A DNA stretch of 64,000 bases, from assembly GCA_015499995.1 (NCBI GenBank), contig JADNRV010000274.1, positions 1 to 64,000 of the forward strand. The letters run 5' to 3'. The position numbers and the translations under genes were made by a program. The notes under the pieces are model-generated. The model searched no databases. It saw nothing but the letters and a program-made list of their open reading frames with translations, and was not told the DNA's origin. Below, piece by piece: positions 48,269-59,012 of this stretch. How positions within the stretch are numbered: position 1 is the stretch's first letter; each line of letters begins with the position of its first letter. The stretch is from Flammula alnicola (Eukaryota; Basidiomycota; Agaricomycetes; Agaricales; Strophariaceae).

Positions 48269-51200
48269 ATGTCTCATCTCATTGACTTACCAGAAGAACT
48301 CAGAATACAAATCCTATCTAAACTGGATTATCGCTCACTTCTTCGTTGCTCTTCGGTACGTCCAATGATTCATATCGTCCATGTTCGAGTACCTCATCCT
48401 TTCATCCGATAGGTCTGCACATCGCTGTATCACACACTCAAACAATCTTCTTCACTCCAATATATCGTCGAACTTGCTCTCAATGGCATGCAGGACGCAG
48501 GAACCGATATCCCACACGCTGAGCTTCTGTCGCGTCTGCGAAGTCGACGCACAAGGCGACGCACAGCACGGACACGGCTGGATTGCAAATGTCCTAGCAT
48601 TATTATACCTATCGGAAGCCGTCGTCAAGTTCATGCATATGAGCTCGTCGGAGGGATCTTTGCCCAGTCGAGGGGAGAGAAACTCAAGGTCATATGGCTT
48701 CCAACTGCTACGAGTGTAGGCCGCAAAATCAAGCGCGAGGGTATTCCGATCAGGGATTTCGCCATAGATCCCACTCTCGACGTTGCCGCTATTCTTGAGG
48801 ACGATAAATTGTGAGTGCGTCATTGTCTGCTAGATGCCTCCGACTGAACTGGATAACTCCAGACCCATGTCTCTCACTCAAGCACGCCACATCCGCATCC
48901 ACATCCGTTCAATATCGGCAGACCATACGCACCCTCTCGCCCACCAGAGCCCACTATGCGTCGACGTTCCACCACACTCTCAATACGGAAACGCGTTGTT
49001 CACCGCCGTTATCCAGCTCGCTGAAGATTTGGTCTCGCTCTACACTTCTAAAGGTCACACAATGTTCATGCCAAGGGTGTTGATATGGAATTGGAGGAAG
49101 GGTATTCTTATATACGTGCGTCCACTACTATGCCCTCGGTACCTAAATGGATGCTGATAATTCTCTTCCAGGACTCCGATATAACAGGTCTACCATCTGG
49201 CACCTACGACTTCACGCTTCTAAATCGCAGCTCATTCCTTCTGACGTCCAGAAGAGACCACGGTTCTCTGCTGCTTTTTACCCTCCCCGACTCCCCCGCA
49301 TCTTCTCCCGAGCTCGTCGCGACGCTCAGCCTCCCCACTTTGAACCCAGCCTACCACATCCAATCCATCGGCATTCACTCAGGCCCCATCCAGAGCGATC
49401 ATCCACCCCCTAACACACCGTTCACGAGCATAGACGCAGAGCGCCTGCATGTGGTTAATGTCACTTATTGGACAGCAACTCGGATGAACCCCAGTGAGAA
49501 AGGGAGGTAAGCACGTACAAATATACCGATCCGTATATGGAAAGCCACATGGCGTATAGCCACATCGATCCGTATCTTGATCACGACCAGTCGTGTTCGA
49601 CTTTCTTCTGCGTCTATCTGCGTCTCTCTGCGCTGTGCTGCTCTGAGTCTGCGCACACTGTGCACGCTCTCCACTTTGAAGCTTGGGACACTCTACCATG
49701 GAACGGAAATGGTTTTGCAACTGCCTGGCCCGCTGTACTCGGGATCCCGCTCGTCCGAAAGAGGTGTCCCGTTCTACCTGGTTTGCCCATCGAGCATATC
49801 GCAATTCCGAAGCCACTGCACATGGACAACCCGCTCCTCATACAACAGCATCTACGTCTGCCACAGGAGTTCCTCCGAGCTCCAGACCTCATTCGCGGGA
49901 TTCGTCAGCCGAGCCAACAGAGCGTCCGCCCAAGATTACTCGAGTCCACGGAAACGAAGCCGACCCCGACCTCAACGACGCTAGGGCGCCAAACATACCT
50001 CAGATGCATGAAGAAAGGGAGGACACTGGATTAGAGGGTGGATCTGAAGGAGAAGGAATGGATTTGGATTGTGGTGGAGGTGATGCTGGAGATATGGCTA
50101 GTAATCTAGTTAGTTGGCGAGAGGATGACCGTAACAAAAACAGAAACACTAATATAATCATTTTCTGCAATTCAATAAGATTCCAGAGGAGCAAACTCAC
50201 AGCGATCAAGCGGAACCCGGTTCACTCTGTGTAGTTAGTTGTACTTACTACTTAGGCGGCAAGCTTGGCCTAAAGCAGTGTTGTCACTATCGTGACTTGC
50301 ACACATTCAAGTCCTCGCTTTCTCTCTCCCACCATGTCCTTCATGTCGTTTAGCCAGCGAACCGATTCTTTTGGGCCTGTTACAAGGTCGCACAGCAGAA
50401 ATATCAATACCTCTGAGGCTAGCCATCACCGCAGTGCTGAAGACCATTACTGGAGCGCTCAAGACTCGTGCAGTGCTGAAGGCCTTCAGTTCTCGACACA
50501 TGCAAGAAATGACAATCACGCAACTTTGCAAGGCTCGCGGCGCACAGAAAACCGAACTGTACCTGTGGAATCCATTGCAACTGTAAGACACATCACACGC
50601 TTGTATTCAAAGATGCAATGTTGCCAACTCACCCCACTGCTTGAAGCAGATCTCAGCATCTCAAAATGCGCATATAATCCATCATGCATCGCGAAACGAC
50701 CTTTTGGAGCACAAAAACGGTGCATATCTGCAGGTTTTTGACGCATATACTCGCGTCAAAGCAGAGCGCGATTCGATAAAGCAAGTGTGCTCATCAACTT
50801 AACTTGTAGCGCTTATTGACAACTATACATTCTAGGAAAATGCATCAGAACCTCACTGCTGCTGTGGGCTTGTCGCTCCAAAATGCTGCCAACCCACCTC
50901 CTGGATTCTCGGACACCAGCGGCCCTCTGGCACCAATGAACAAGTACTGCGCCGACCAGTGTGGGCTCTCCAGTTGCTTCCAGCCCAGCAAAACAGGCCA
51001 TAGTTCGCAAAACCCGCGCCGGCACCAAACGCAAGGCTCGCACAATTGCAAGCGCATCTCCAGTCCACAATGCAGCTCGCAAGACCCGCGCTGGTGCCAG
51101 TCGCATAGCTCGCACAGCTCCGGTGGGTGACACTAGCATAGATCAAGCACCCGCTGACACCAGCATCGATTCGCAGGCACCGACGATGAGCCCGACCCCG

Positions 51201-53386
51201 GATCCAGCTGCTTCCAGCCACGAAACAGCTCCCACGACACAGAAGACCCACATTGGCACTGAGGACGTGGCTCATACAGCCCCAGTGTGCACGGATCAAG
51301 CTGCTGCCGATGCCAGCATCAATTCGCAGGCATCAGCGACGATCCCAACCACGGATCCAGTGGCTTCCACCCTCGCGGAGCTGCCCCCGACTCGCAGTGG
51401 CACCGATATCGAGGCTTCCAAGGCTGTCAATACAGCTCTGCTGGCAGCAGGTGACGACGTGGCTCGCGCGGCTCCTGCGGCTGCCAGTACCTTAGCCAAG
51501 CCAAGCCTATCATTAATCCATTGTAAGTTGTTTCGAATGTGCTGACTCCGATTACATTCTTTCGTGTGCTGACACATTGGTAGGGACATGCTTTTCGGCC
51601 CTCCCAGCGGCCCATCCACTCGTCTTGATGCTCTGAGGACTGAAAAAGTGACTGCACTGACCGGTGAGTTATCTACTCTATTGACTATGTATTCCTGTAC
51701 AGAACCTGATGACTTACTGAATCTACAGCCATAAACGGGAGCGCGGTGGTAGTGACAGCATCTAATACAATACCAAAAGATGCTCCAGTTGCGGGGATGA
51801 AGCGTGTTACCGCGACTACATCAGCGAAGTCAGTTCTGCGATCGCCTGTTCGGAATTCCACTAATACCTGCCTCAGGAATTTATGCTACATTGCATACCT
51901 TGAGAGCCACGAGGCGATTTCCTCGGCGGCTTTCGATGACTACTACAAGAAGCTACCTAAAGACGAGATCAAGGTGAGTTGCTATGGCCGTGGGGACGAC
52001 ATTGCGCTCATCAGACCCTTGCTTTTTAGAAATGGAACTCGAAGAGCAGGCTGGCAAAATCAAAGCCCGCCTTGAAATGCCATACCGCCCTTGCTGATGC
52101 CTTCCCGTGCTAACTATTCGATCGACAGTTATTAATTTTGCTCAAGAGACGACTCAAAACGACTCCTATATGACGCGCTAGTCATTTTCCCGCATAAGTT
52201 CTTTTTTTTGCTCGCTACAGCCCCCAGTGCTTTTTCTTGGAAGAAACCTCGCAGATAGTTGACTCTGCGGGAAATGTGAGCTTTTGGTCACCTTGCGAGC
52301 AAGATACTAACCTCAATTCGTAGTGTTTCATTTGCTTCCGACCTTTCAGCTTGCTCGCAACACCCACACCCGCTATCCCATCACTTGTACGCCTGATGAG
52401 CAGATCTGGTGACTCCGAGCGAGAAAGGCTTCATAGCATTCAATGGCGCTCGATGGCGATTCGCGAAACAACCTCGATGGCGCTCGATGGCGCTCGACAG
52501 GATCTCGTGGACGGAGTTCGATGACACTCGATGGGCCTCTATGATTTGTCTTGCTGTGGTTTGATGCGGTTTGATGGGGTTCAATAGATTTCGGTTTGCC
52601 CAGTTGTATCGTGCTCTATGTAGTTCAATAAATGTGTCTATCTGCATATGGAAACAGTCCAGATTGTGTAGCGTGGTAAAAATAATTGACCCAGTTTTAT
52701 CTAGTTGTATCTAGTTTTCTGCCCTTTTCACTGGGGATGAACGGTGACCAGGGCCAGTTCGCGTTTTCGATGTATGTTCATAATCGGGTGTTTCTGGCGT
52801 ACTTGGAGGGGCGGGGACGGGCATGCACAGTGCGCTATGACTCCGTGGTCGAAACTGACGACTCTATGGACAATACTGATGACTCCGTTGTTGACTGGGA
52901 TGCGTGGGGACCCAAAAATACGTTGTTTATGCCTAATCGATCACCACCGCATTGGTTGAGGTATGTGTGCCATCATTCTTCTAGCATTATTCAATGATCT
53001 CTCTGAAATAACCCTCCCTATTACTCTATAGATACGTTCACGGCCAACGCGTCATCTGTTCCACCGGAACCCCAGTCGTCGATGTTCTGGATTTCGGCTA
53101 CTCCCCTACCAAGTCAACGGTTCAACTGTGTGTCTCCACGACCCGCTTCCCTGTGTTTGTCGCGGACGTCGTCACGCGGCTTTCCTGCCACACGTCGCAG
53201 CTCGAGTTGCATTATGAGTGCTATGCGTATATGATTGACGAGGATAGGATTATTGGAATTGTGGTGAGTTTCTCTTTGACGATGTTTTGTTTTAGCGTCC
53301 TGTTTCTTTGCGTGAATGTTCTGCTGAAACTTTGATTATGCGTTTAGATGGGTGATGGGATGGAACTTTATGTATATTCGTTTTGA
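48269..53386 (+). CDS. F-box protein with a 3.2-kb intron
   Basis: Probable SCF ubiquitin-ligase adaptor. The N-terminus MSHLIDLPEELRIQILSKLD plus YRSLLRCSSVCTSLYHTL is the F-box. Following exons hold LQYIVELALNGMQDAG, ATSVGRKIKREGIPIRDFAI and DPTLDVAAILED, and a propeller-like repeat region with MFMPRVLIWNWRKGILIY and YDFTLLNRSSFLLTS. The exon ending at 49506 (GGGAG, donor GTAAGC) is joined to an exon starting at 52715 after TGTATCTAG. The junction AG plus T restores the frame and continues SFLPFSLGMNGDQGQFAFSM, YVHNRVFLAYLEG and DAWGPKNTLFM. The last exons give YVHGQRVICSTG, VVDVLDFGYSPT and MGDGMELYVYSF before TGA (53384-53386). This C-terminal part is typical of the same mushroom F-box family, so the two halves belong together. 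The 3208-bp intron (49507-52714) is about fifty times longer than its neighbours and contains another gene. Confidence 0.8.
49537..50234 (+). other. open stretch in the F-box intron, coding status unclear
   Basis: All three plus-strand frames stay open for 400-550 bp here (49537-50034, 49577-49984, 49683-50234). The frame ending at 50234 has an acidic tail (EEREDTGLEGGSEGEGMDLD) and the frame ending at 50034 begins ESHMAYSHIDPYLDHDQ. No family was recognised, and I cannot choose between a 5' gene, an extra exon or chance. Confidence 0.3.
50334..52113 (+). CDS. unknown protein encoded inside the F-box intron (nested gene)
   Basis: Same-strand gene of about 470 residues that I can join from seven exons. 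It starts MSFMSFSQRTDSFGPVTRSH. Exon 1 ends at 50582; exon 2 (50650-50786) gives ISASQNAHIIHHASRNDLLE and VFDAYTRVKAERDSIKQ; exon 3 begins at 50836 with KMHQNLTAAVGLSLQNAAN. A very short 40-bp intron at 50944-50983 is needed to reach PAKQAIVRKTRAGTKRKART, or else there is a frameshift here. Later exons are 50984-51522, 51584-51663, 51729-51973 and 52030-52113, all with GT-AG and kept frame. The middle has repeated RKTRAG and AP(A/V)-rich words. The C-terminal part NTCLRNLCYIAYLESHEAIS, SAAFDDYYKKLPKDEIK and KWNSKSRLAKSKPALK looks structured. I recognise no family. It could be cargo of a degraded mobile element. Confidence 0.55.
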
Positions 53387-53467
53387 TAAGGATAGTTCGA
53401 GTAGCCTGCTGCACTAGAATTTCCTCTTGCTATTGTCTTCCGAAAAATATAAGGGTAAATATACTTC
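53387..53467. other. short spacer between convergent genes
   Basis: Only about 80 bp separate the F-box stop and the possible stop of the minus-strand gene; nothing else was seen. Confidence 0.4.
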
Positions 53468-54236
53468 TTAATCCGAATTCGCCTCCTCCCTGACTGCATC
53501 TTCTTGGGTACGTTTACTAGACCTCCTGTCCCTCATCAATGTAGATATCGTTCGTTTGAGCAAACTTGTGCACAAGGTAGGAAGCCATATTTCGCTTTTC
53601 GCTTGGACTCTCCCATCTGTTAGTTTAACGGACGACGCTAGTTCGTTGCATCGAAGCTCGATATATTTACTATGTGTAAGATAATCGATACAACATCCAT
53701 ACCTTCGTAACTTGGTCCCGAAACTTCACAAATCACCGTCACTTCTGGATCGATGTCGGGAAATTGAGCGTATCCTGTGGGTCGTATTGATCTTTCAAGC
53801 TTGTCACTGATAGTAGAGGTTTCACGGGACAATTACTCTCACGGGCAATTCTTGAACATGCGAACCGCACTTCTTTTGGAAATCCAATCGTTCACCGATT
53901 CGACGATTCGGCGAAGTGACGAAATTTCCGGGACCCAGATGTCCTCGTCTGCGGAGGGCCTGATTTTTAATTGGTCAATGTCTCTTCGCGTCATGATTCG
54001 TGCCAATGAAATGAAGACATACCAAGAAGAGACCAGGATTGCTCGTACTGGAAGCGACGACGATCGCTCCGTTAGCGAGGACGACTTGATGGGATTGAAT
54101 TGTGTCAAGTGTAAGTTTATACACCGTTCACATAAGTATACAGTGTTTCTTAGGGATGAAATTTGGGTGGAAAACCTTGGGCAAACCAACCACGATGGAA
54201 CATTTGTTCGGTGGATTGACTTGGTCGTTGATTAAA
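53468..54236 (-). CDS. possible minus-strand gene, unknown product (5' end unresolved)
   Basis: A long open minus-strand frame contains RIMTRRDIDQLKIRPSADED, IWVPEISSLRRIVESVNDWI and SKRSAVRMFKNCP. A short intron would then lead to DKLERSIRPTGYAQFPDIDP and EVTVICEVSGPSYE, and a last exon to a stop TAA at 53468-53470. That last exon is open in more than one frame (an alternative reads ASYLVHKFAQTNDIYIDEGQ), so its frame is not settled. No ATG was found at the 5' side. The opposite strand also has a 152-codon frame (53777-54235). I cannot name a family. Coding on the minus strand is favoured because splice sites link three blocks. Confidence 0.4.
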
Positions 54237-54542
54237 TTTTTGTGGGCGCTTATCATCCTTGAGCTTGGCGGTAGCATCTGGAGAGTGCCCTCAATGCGTG
54301 GTGATGGATTTTCTTCACGCCGTACAAGTACACGCTGCCTGATAGATGGGAGCAGGAATTACGATGTTAGATACGCCATGCCCTCAGCTGCACACTCGAT
54401 AAAGGGAGAGAAACTCCCAAATTCGAAGTAGTCCAGATAGTATAGATCGGATAAGAGTAGAAAACTTCGTGATATACATCTACGCATAAAAGAAGAAGAG
54501 TACTGAAAAATCATAAGCTTCGTGATTGGAGCTCTTCAAAGT
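54237..54542. other. intergenic region or unresolved 5' exon
   Basis: The minus strand has a coding-like stretch (PSPRIEGTLQMLPPSSRMIS) that might be an upstream exon of the gene ending at 53468, but no consistent splice was found. Confidence 0.3.
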
Positions 54543-57107
54543 TCAAGCTGCGCGTTCATCAACCTTTGAGAACTCCTTCTCTTGACCTTCGTCGACTGAC
54601 TGGCTCTCCTCGGTGGTTGACCCTGGTAAGCCCATCGCGGACGTGTCGTACCCGTGAGACTCGAGATATTCGCGGAACTGTGTCAGTATAAGAGGGTAGA
54701 ACGTTAGTAACTTAATTCAATCCCTGCAGACCTGCGCGGGAGGATAGAATGTAGAATGTTACCTTGCGGTCTTCGTTCTCCATTCCATCAGTTGTGAGAG
54801 GCTTGATCATAAGCATTGTGATCATCGCGCTTATGATAGCCACTCCTGTGGAGTAAGCGAACAGTTGAGTCCAGAGTACACTGAGTGGAAAGCGTGTAAC
54901 GGGCAAATGAACGCACCACTCCCGATCCAGAATGGTCCAGTATTTCCTCTCGCTGAATCAGCACCGCCGAATGCTATTATAGATTATTCACTGATTTAGT
55001 TAACAAGGAAATTTTTGAATATAGCGCACCCTGAATGATTGGAGGGAACACTGTCGAATTGAAAGACACAAGGAGAGGAGATGGATGAGTTCAAATACTG
55101 AATAATACTCGACAATGATTTCAACGTACTCCATGTACCAACAAAAGCACCGACTTTCCCAGCAGCAGCTGCCAGCCCGTAAAATTGGCCACGGACGGCA
55201 GTTGGACTTGTTTTGCTTGCTAATAGCCCAATGCAATTGCCAGGTCCTAAGCATCAAGGGTAAATCGGAATTAATCAAGGGTTTGATATTCTAATTACGC
55301 ACCAAACTCTCCAAAGCTGAGGAAGATGCCGTAGACAACCTACATAGCATAATTCAGCATGAGCACCATATGCTATTGCAAGACAGTATGTGCTCACAGC
55401 GAAAGCGGCGACATGACTTGTTAGCCTAATGGGAAGGTCATTAATGGGAGTCGAGAACCCGAGAAGATGCTACAGTTGGTTCTCACCTTGCGTACAACCC
55501 ACTCATGATGAAACCAATGACAGCTTGCAATAAAAGTCCCGTGATCTGAACGCATCCTCTCAAATTATAATTATGAATCGCCGCTGGTGGAGGCATATCA
55601 AGCTTACCATGGTTTTCTTCGGGCCCAAATAATCGACGACGAACGCTCCGCTAATACTGCCTGGCATATAGAACAAACTATTCGGGAAGTTCAACCTTAC
55701 GAGAATCATTTAACTGGTGTAACACCCACTTTATGACGGTAGCCCATCCAAACACGACGGTGAGGTCGGATGATCCACCAGTGACGCTTGATCGTTGTCA
55801 GATTGAGAAGTATTGATAAAATGAGAGAATCGATTTTACTTGTTTAGGACAATCGAAGAGTAAAGACCAAACTGATGACATGTCAGGACGCGAGCTGTGC
55901 GGAAGACCAGATGTACTTACTGGATATCTGCGTGATGACGGATGAAATATCAGGAGAGATTTCAACATTCCAGAACGAGGGAAGAATTCGGGACATATAC
56001 GTACACGATCAAGTTATACAGGAACCTAATCAGATATTAATCGACTCGTATCGTGTTATTTATCGTCATGGAAGTTTAATTACTTACCAGTAGTCTCGGA
56101 CCAGCTCTCTTAACAGTCCCAATTTGGCGGGCCTGTCAATCCCAAAATGGATCGTTAAGAGAGACTGGCACGAGACTAACTTACCAGACGGCAGCGATAC
56201 CAGCCCATCTTACTCCGTAGCGGCGGATAACGAGCAAATAAGGTATCCGAGCATATTTCATGGAGTCTTTCTTGAATCGAACTGGCTCTTCCATATTCAG
56301 ACGCCAGATGAATACAGCTAGAGCAGGGAAGATGCCCAAGCCAAGCGAGAGACGCCACACCGCGTGAAGATGGTTATTACCAAAGCTATCATACGAGTCT
56401 TAGTATTTATCTTATACGAGACGACGTCAAAATTGGGAGCGACTTACATCCAGAACAATACCAGGGGAACAAAGCAGGACATGACGAACCCAAAATCAAT
56501 CATCGTATCTGCGCGAAATGTTGACATGAGAAGAGATCACACCGCAGAAGCAAGGTGAACGCTCACTGGTGGCCAATGCAAACCATCGGTGCTGAGCGCG
56601 CTTGCTGATCGACGCCCCTTCCGACTGCTCAGACGCAGATACCGAGCCGCAAGGATATTCAGCGCCAATTCCAATCCCGAGAAGGAACCTGTAGTCGAGA
56701 GCTAAGTTTTCATTTAACAAATTGGGCGGAGTAGATGGTAGTACCGCATCGCGCTGAGCATGCTCAACAATCCATCGACGCTTCCGTGAGCTCCAGAAGA
56801 TGCAGCTGATAATCCTGAGAATAGGGCGACTATCACTGTCGCTGTCATCTAAGGAAGTACGATATGATCTGGTTCACCAATCAAGTCAACACGCGCCATG
56901 GATTCGAAACTCACCATGCCGAATTTCCTCCCGATTTTATCAGATATATAACCTTTGCAAGTAATGAGACGGTAAATGTTGTCCTGATCAAATGCCCAAC
57001 TCACCGAAGACCAGCATTCCCACCACTGTTCCAGCAAAAGCAAGACTGGTCAAGGTCCTGCTATAGTTATGCTGGCTGAGCTTGTCTGAACCGTACACCC
57101 TTGTCAG
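54543..57107 (-). pseudogene. GIT1-like MFS transporter (glycerophosphoinositol/phosphate permease type), 5'-truncated
   Basis: Major facilitator superfamily transporter of the proton:phosphate/glycerophosphodiester symporter group. Recognisable pieces are VLTRVYGSDKLSQHNYSR, SLAFAGTVVGMLVFGYISDK with IGRKFGM, and [20 protein letters not shown]. Further pieces are [40 protein letters not shown] and [52 protein letters not shown] and FWIGSG follow, with a Ser/Glu-rich tail ending EFSKVDERAA before TGA (54543-54545). The gene has about fifteen short introns. Reading upstream, coding sequence stops exactly at 57107, where a CACTACGG transposon terminus starts, so the first exon(s) with the start codon and first helix region are missing. 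No start codon is available on the remaining side, so it is classed as a pseudogene by insertion. Confidence 0.82.
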
Positions 57108-57169
57108 CACTACGGATTTGGCTTGTTAGCGCTGCAAGCCGATTCAGTTCACTGTGACTTCCACTTAGG

Positions 57170-57360
57170 ATGAATGTGCACCTAGCTTAGGTTGTATTTC
57201 AGACTTAAACCTACTGTAGGTGATAGATAGGTTGAACGAGATTCAATCTAAGAAATGGCATGATTTTCATCCAATGCCATTCAACCTATTGTCGGTTCAA
57301 AATCACACAGTGAAATACCCCGGGCTATTTCAACCTACAGTCAGCCTACAGTTGGTTGAG
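57170..57360. repeat. subterminal repeat region of the CACTA element
   Basis: Variants of AACCTACTGTAGGT, CAACCTATTGTCGGTT and CCTACAGTTGGTTG recur in both orientations. Such short subterminal repeats are typical transposase-binding arrays of CACTA elements; binding is inference. Confidence 0.55.
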
Positions 57361-58380
57361 CACAAAAAAGCTGTAAAGTTTAAACGTAGATTGAGAGACT
57401 AAAATATAACAAAGGGCGCTGGGCGGTTGCCGGTGGTGCCTATTGACCAATCTCAGGCTCATTGTCATCTTCAGCATTGAACACCGCCCGCGCTAAGCTC
57501 CCACTCCGATCAATAATTGCCCAATCCACACCAGGGGTCTCGCATGGAACTCGACCAACAAGCGCCTGAATGCTGGTAACGTCAATGAAGTCGAGAGCGC
57601 CGAAATTAGTGAAGAGGTGGATGTCTAGACTATCAAGTTCACGGTCAGCCTTTTCGAGCTTACAGTTCCGGATCGCTGCAAGGATGATAGGCTTCGATGG
57701 CTCCACTTTGGCGTAGGTGCAATCAGGTGAGAACCGGATGAGGAAAAGTCGTTCGAGTTGACCATAGAAGGTTTCAAGCTCGAAGACAGGGCGACGACTA
57801 CGTTGATTAGCAAACTTGTCAACAAGCATTTGATACTAAAAAAGAGAGACTGTGTCAGTGTTTCGGTCGCATACCTGAGGAAAACACACACCCGCACAAA
57901 TGTAGCATCACGTCGGTCTTCCGCACTCTTGACCAGCGCTGCCGCATGCATTGTGTCACCCTCCTCAGTGTCAACGCGCCGAACTTTTCCCCACTCCTCA
58001 ATGACAGCGTCGTTCAGATGCTTGCGTATCGTTGGTAGCGGACCACTAAAGCGGGTAGCTAATGCTGCTGCGATGCTTTTCATAATGCCCTCCGAAAGAT
58101 CTGGGCTATGGACACGTGGAGGAAGAAGAATACAGGACTTGTCTAGAATCCAATCAGGTATTAATGTTATCGTGTCAAAGTGAAAATCGTGGCTACTCAC
58201 ATGTTTCCTTATCTACAAATGTACCCTTTAAAACTTTTGACAGATCCTGAGGCGGTCTGAGAGCTAGCTCCTCTGTAAGGTTATAGAATGCCTTGATTTG
58301 GGTGAGTTGTGCATCTTCGAGAACATAACGATCAAGAGAGCCATAAGGATGTCGACGGGAACGGACTGCGCGCTTCAGCC

Positions 58381-58388
58381 GTCCACAG
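58381..58388. repeat. left 8-bp target-site duplication of the MITE
   Basis: GTCCACAG directly precedes the terminus TAGTGTTT; an identical copy lies at 59005-59012. Confidence 0.93.
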
Positions 58389-59004
58389 TAGTGTTTTGAA
58401 GTCCGGTCCAGTCCGGTCTTTTGGCCCCCAGGGACATAGACCGAGACCGAGACCGGTCCATATACATCCCAAGATGTCAAAAAACCGGACTGGACCGATT
58501 CAGACCGGTCTACGTCGGTCTTTTGCAGTCTTGGACCGGTCTGAACCAGATTCCGGTCTTAACCAGTCTTAACCGGTCTGAGACCGGTTTTTCGATGCAA
58601 ACCACCAGTAATTTGATATATATGTATCAGTAATATTTGTAGACATGATATATACCTTGAAATTGAGCCCTGGAACGTTAAATTTCGTTGAGAATTGACT
58701 GTTCTACACTAATATTCCGCATTTTCTACTCTTTTAGACACTTTTTGACTGTTTTATTTATTTCTCAGCCAAAACTTTACCAATCTGGATGCCCTTGGGG
58801 CCGATTTGAAGGGATAAATCAGGGCTAAAAAGTAGCCGGTTCAGACCGGTCTTAACCGCAAAGACCGGTCCACCGAGACCGGTCTTTTTGCGGTCTTTGA
58901 TTCTCAAAAATCAAAAGACCGGACTGCTGGTCCGGTCTTTTTGCGGTCCAGTCCGGTCTGGTTGCGGTCTTTTTCCAGTCCCAAGACTGGACCTTTAAAC
59001 ACTA
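58389..59004. mobile_element. hAT-type MITE, 616 bp
   Basis: Terminal inverted repeats TAGTGTTTTGAAGTCC on the left and, reverse-complemented, TAGTGTTTAAAGGTCC on the right, with an exact 8-bp duplication GTCCACAG on both sides, fit a non-autonomous hAT element. No coding capacity. Its two ends are dense in GACCGGTC and CCGGTC/GACCGG words in both orientations, which could fold into a large hairpin. Its TIR differs from that of the hAT element at 40090, so that transposase is not its obvious driver. Confidence 0.9.
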
Positions 59005-59012
59005 GTCCACAG
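59005..59012. repeat. right 8-bp target-site duplication of the MITE
   Basis: GTCCACAG follows the terminus AAACACTA. Removing the MITE and one copy restores the frame ERYCGRLKR of the transposase. Confidence 0.93.

Noticed and set aside
53777..54235. 152-codon plus-strand frame
   Set aside because: The minus strand links several coding-like blocks through splice sites; the plus frame stands alone. Orientation remains uncertain, so the minus call has low confidence.
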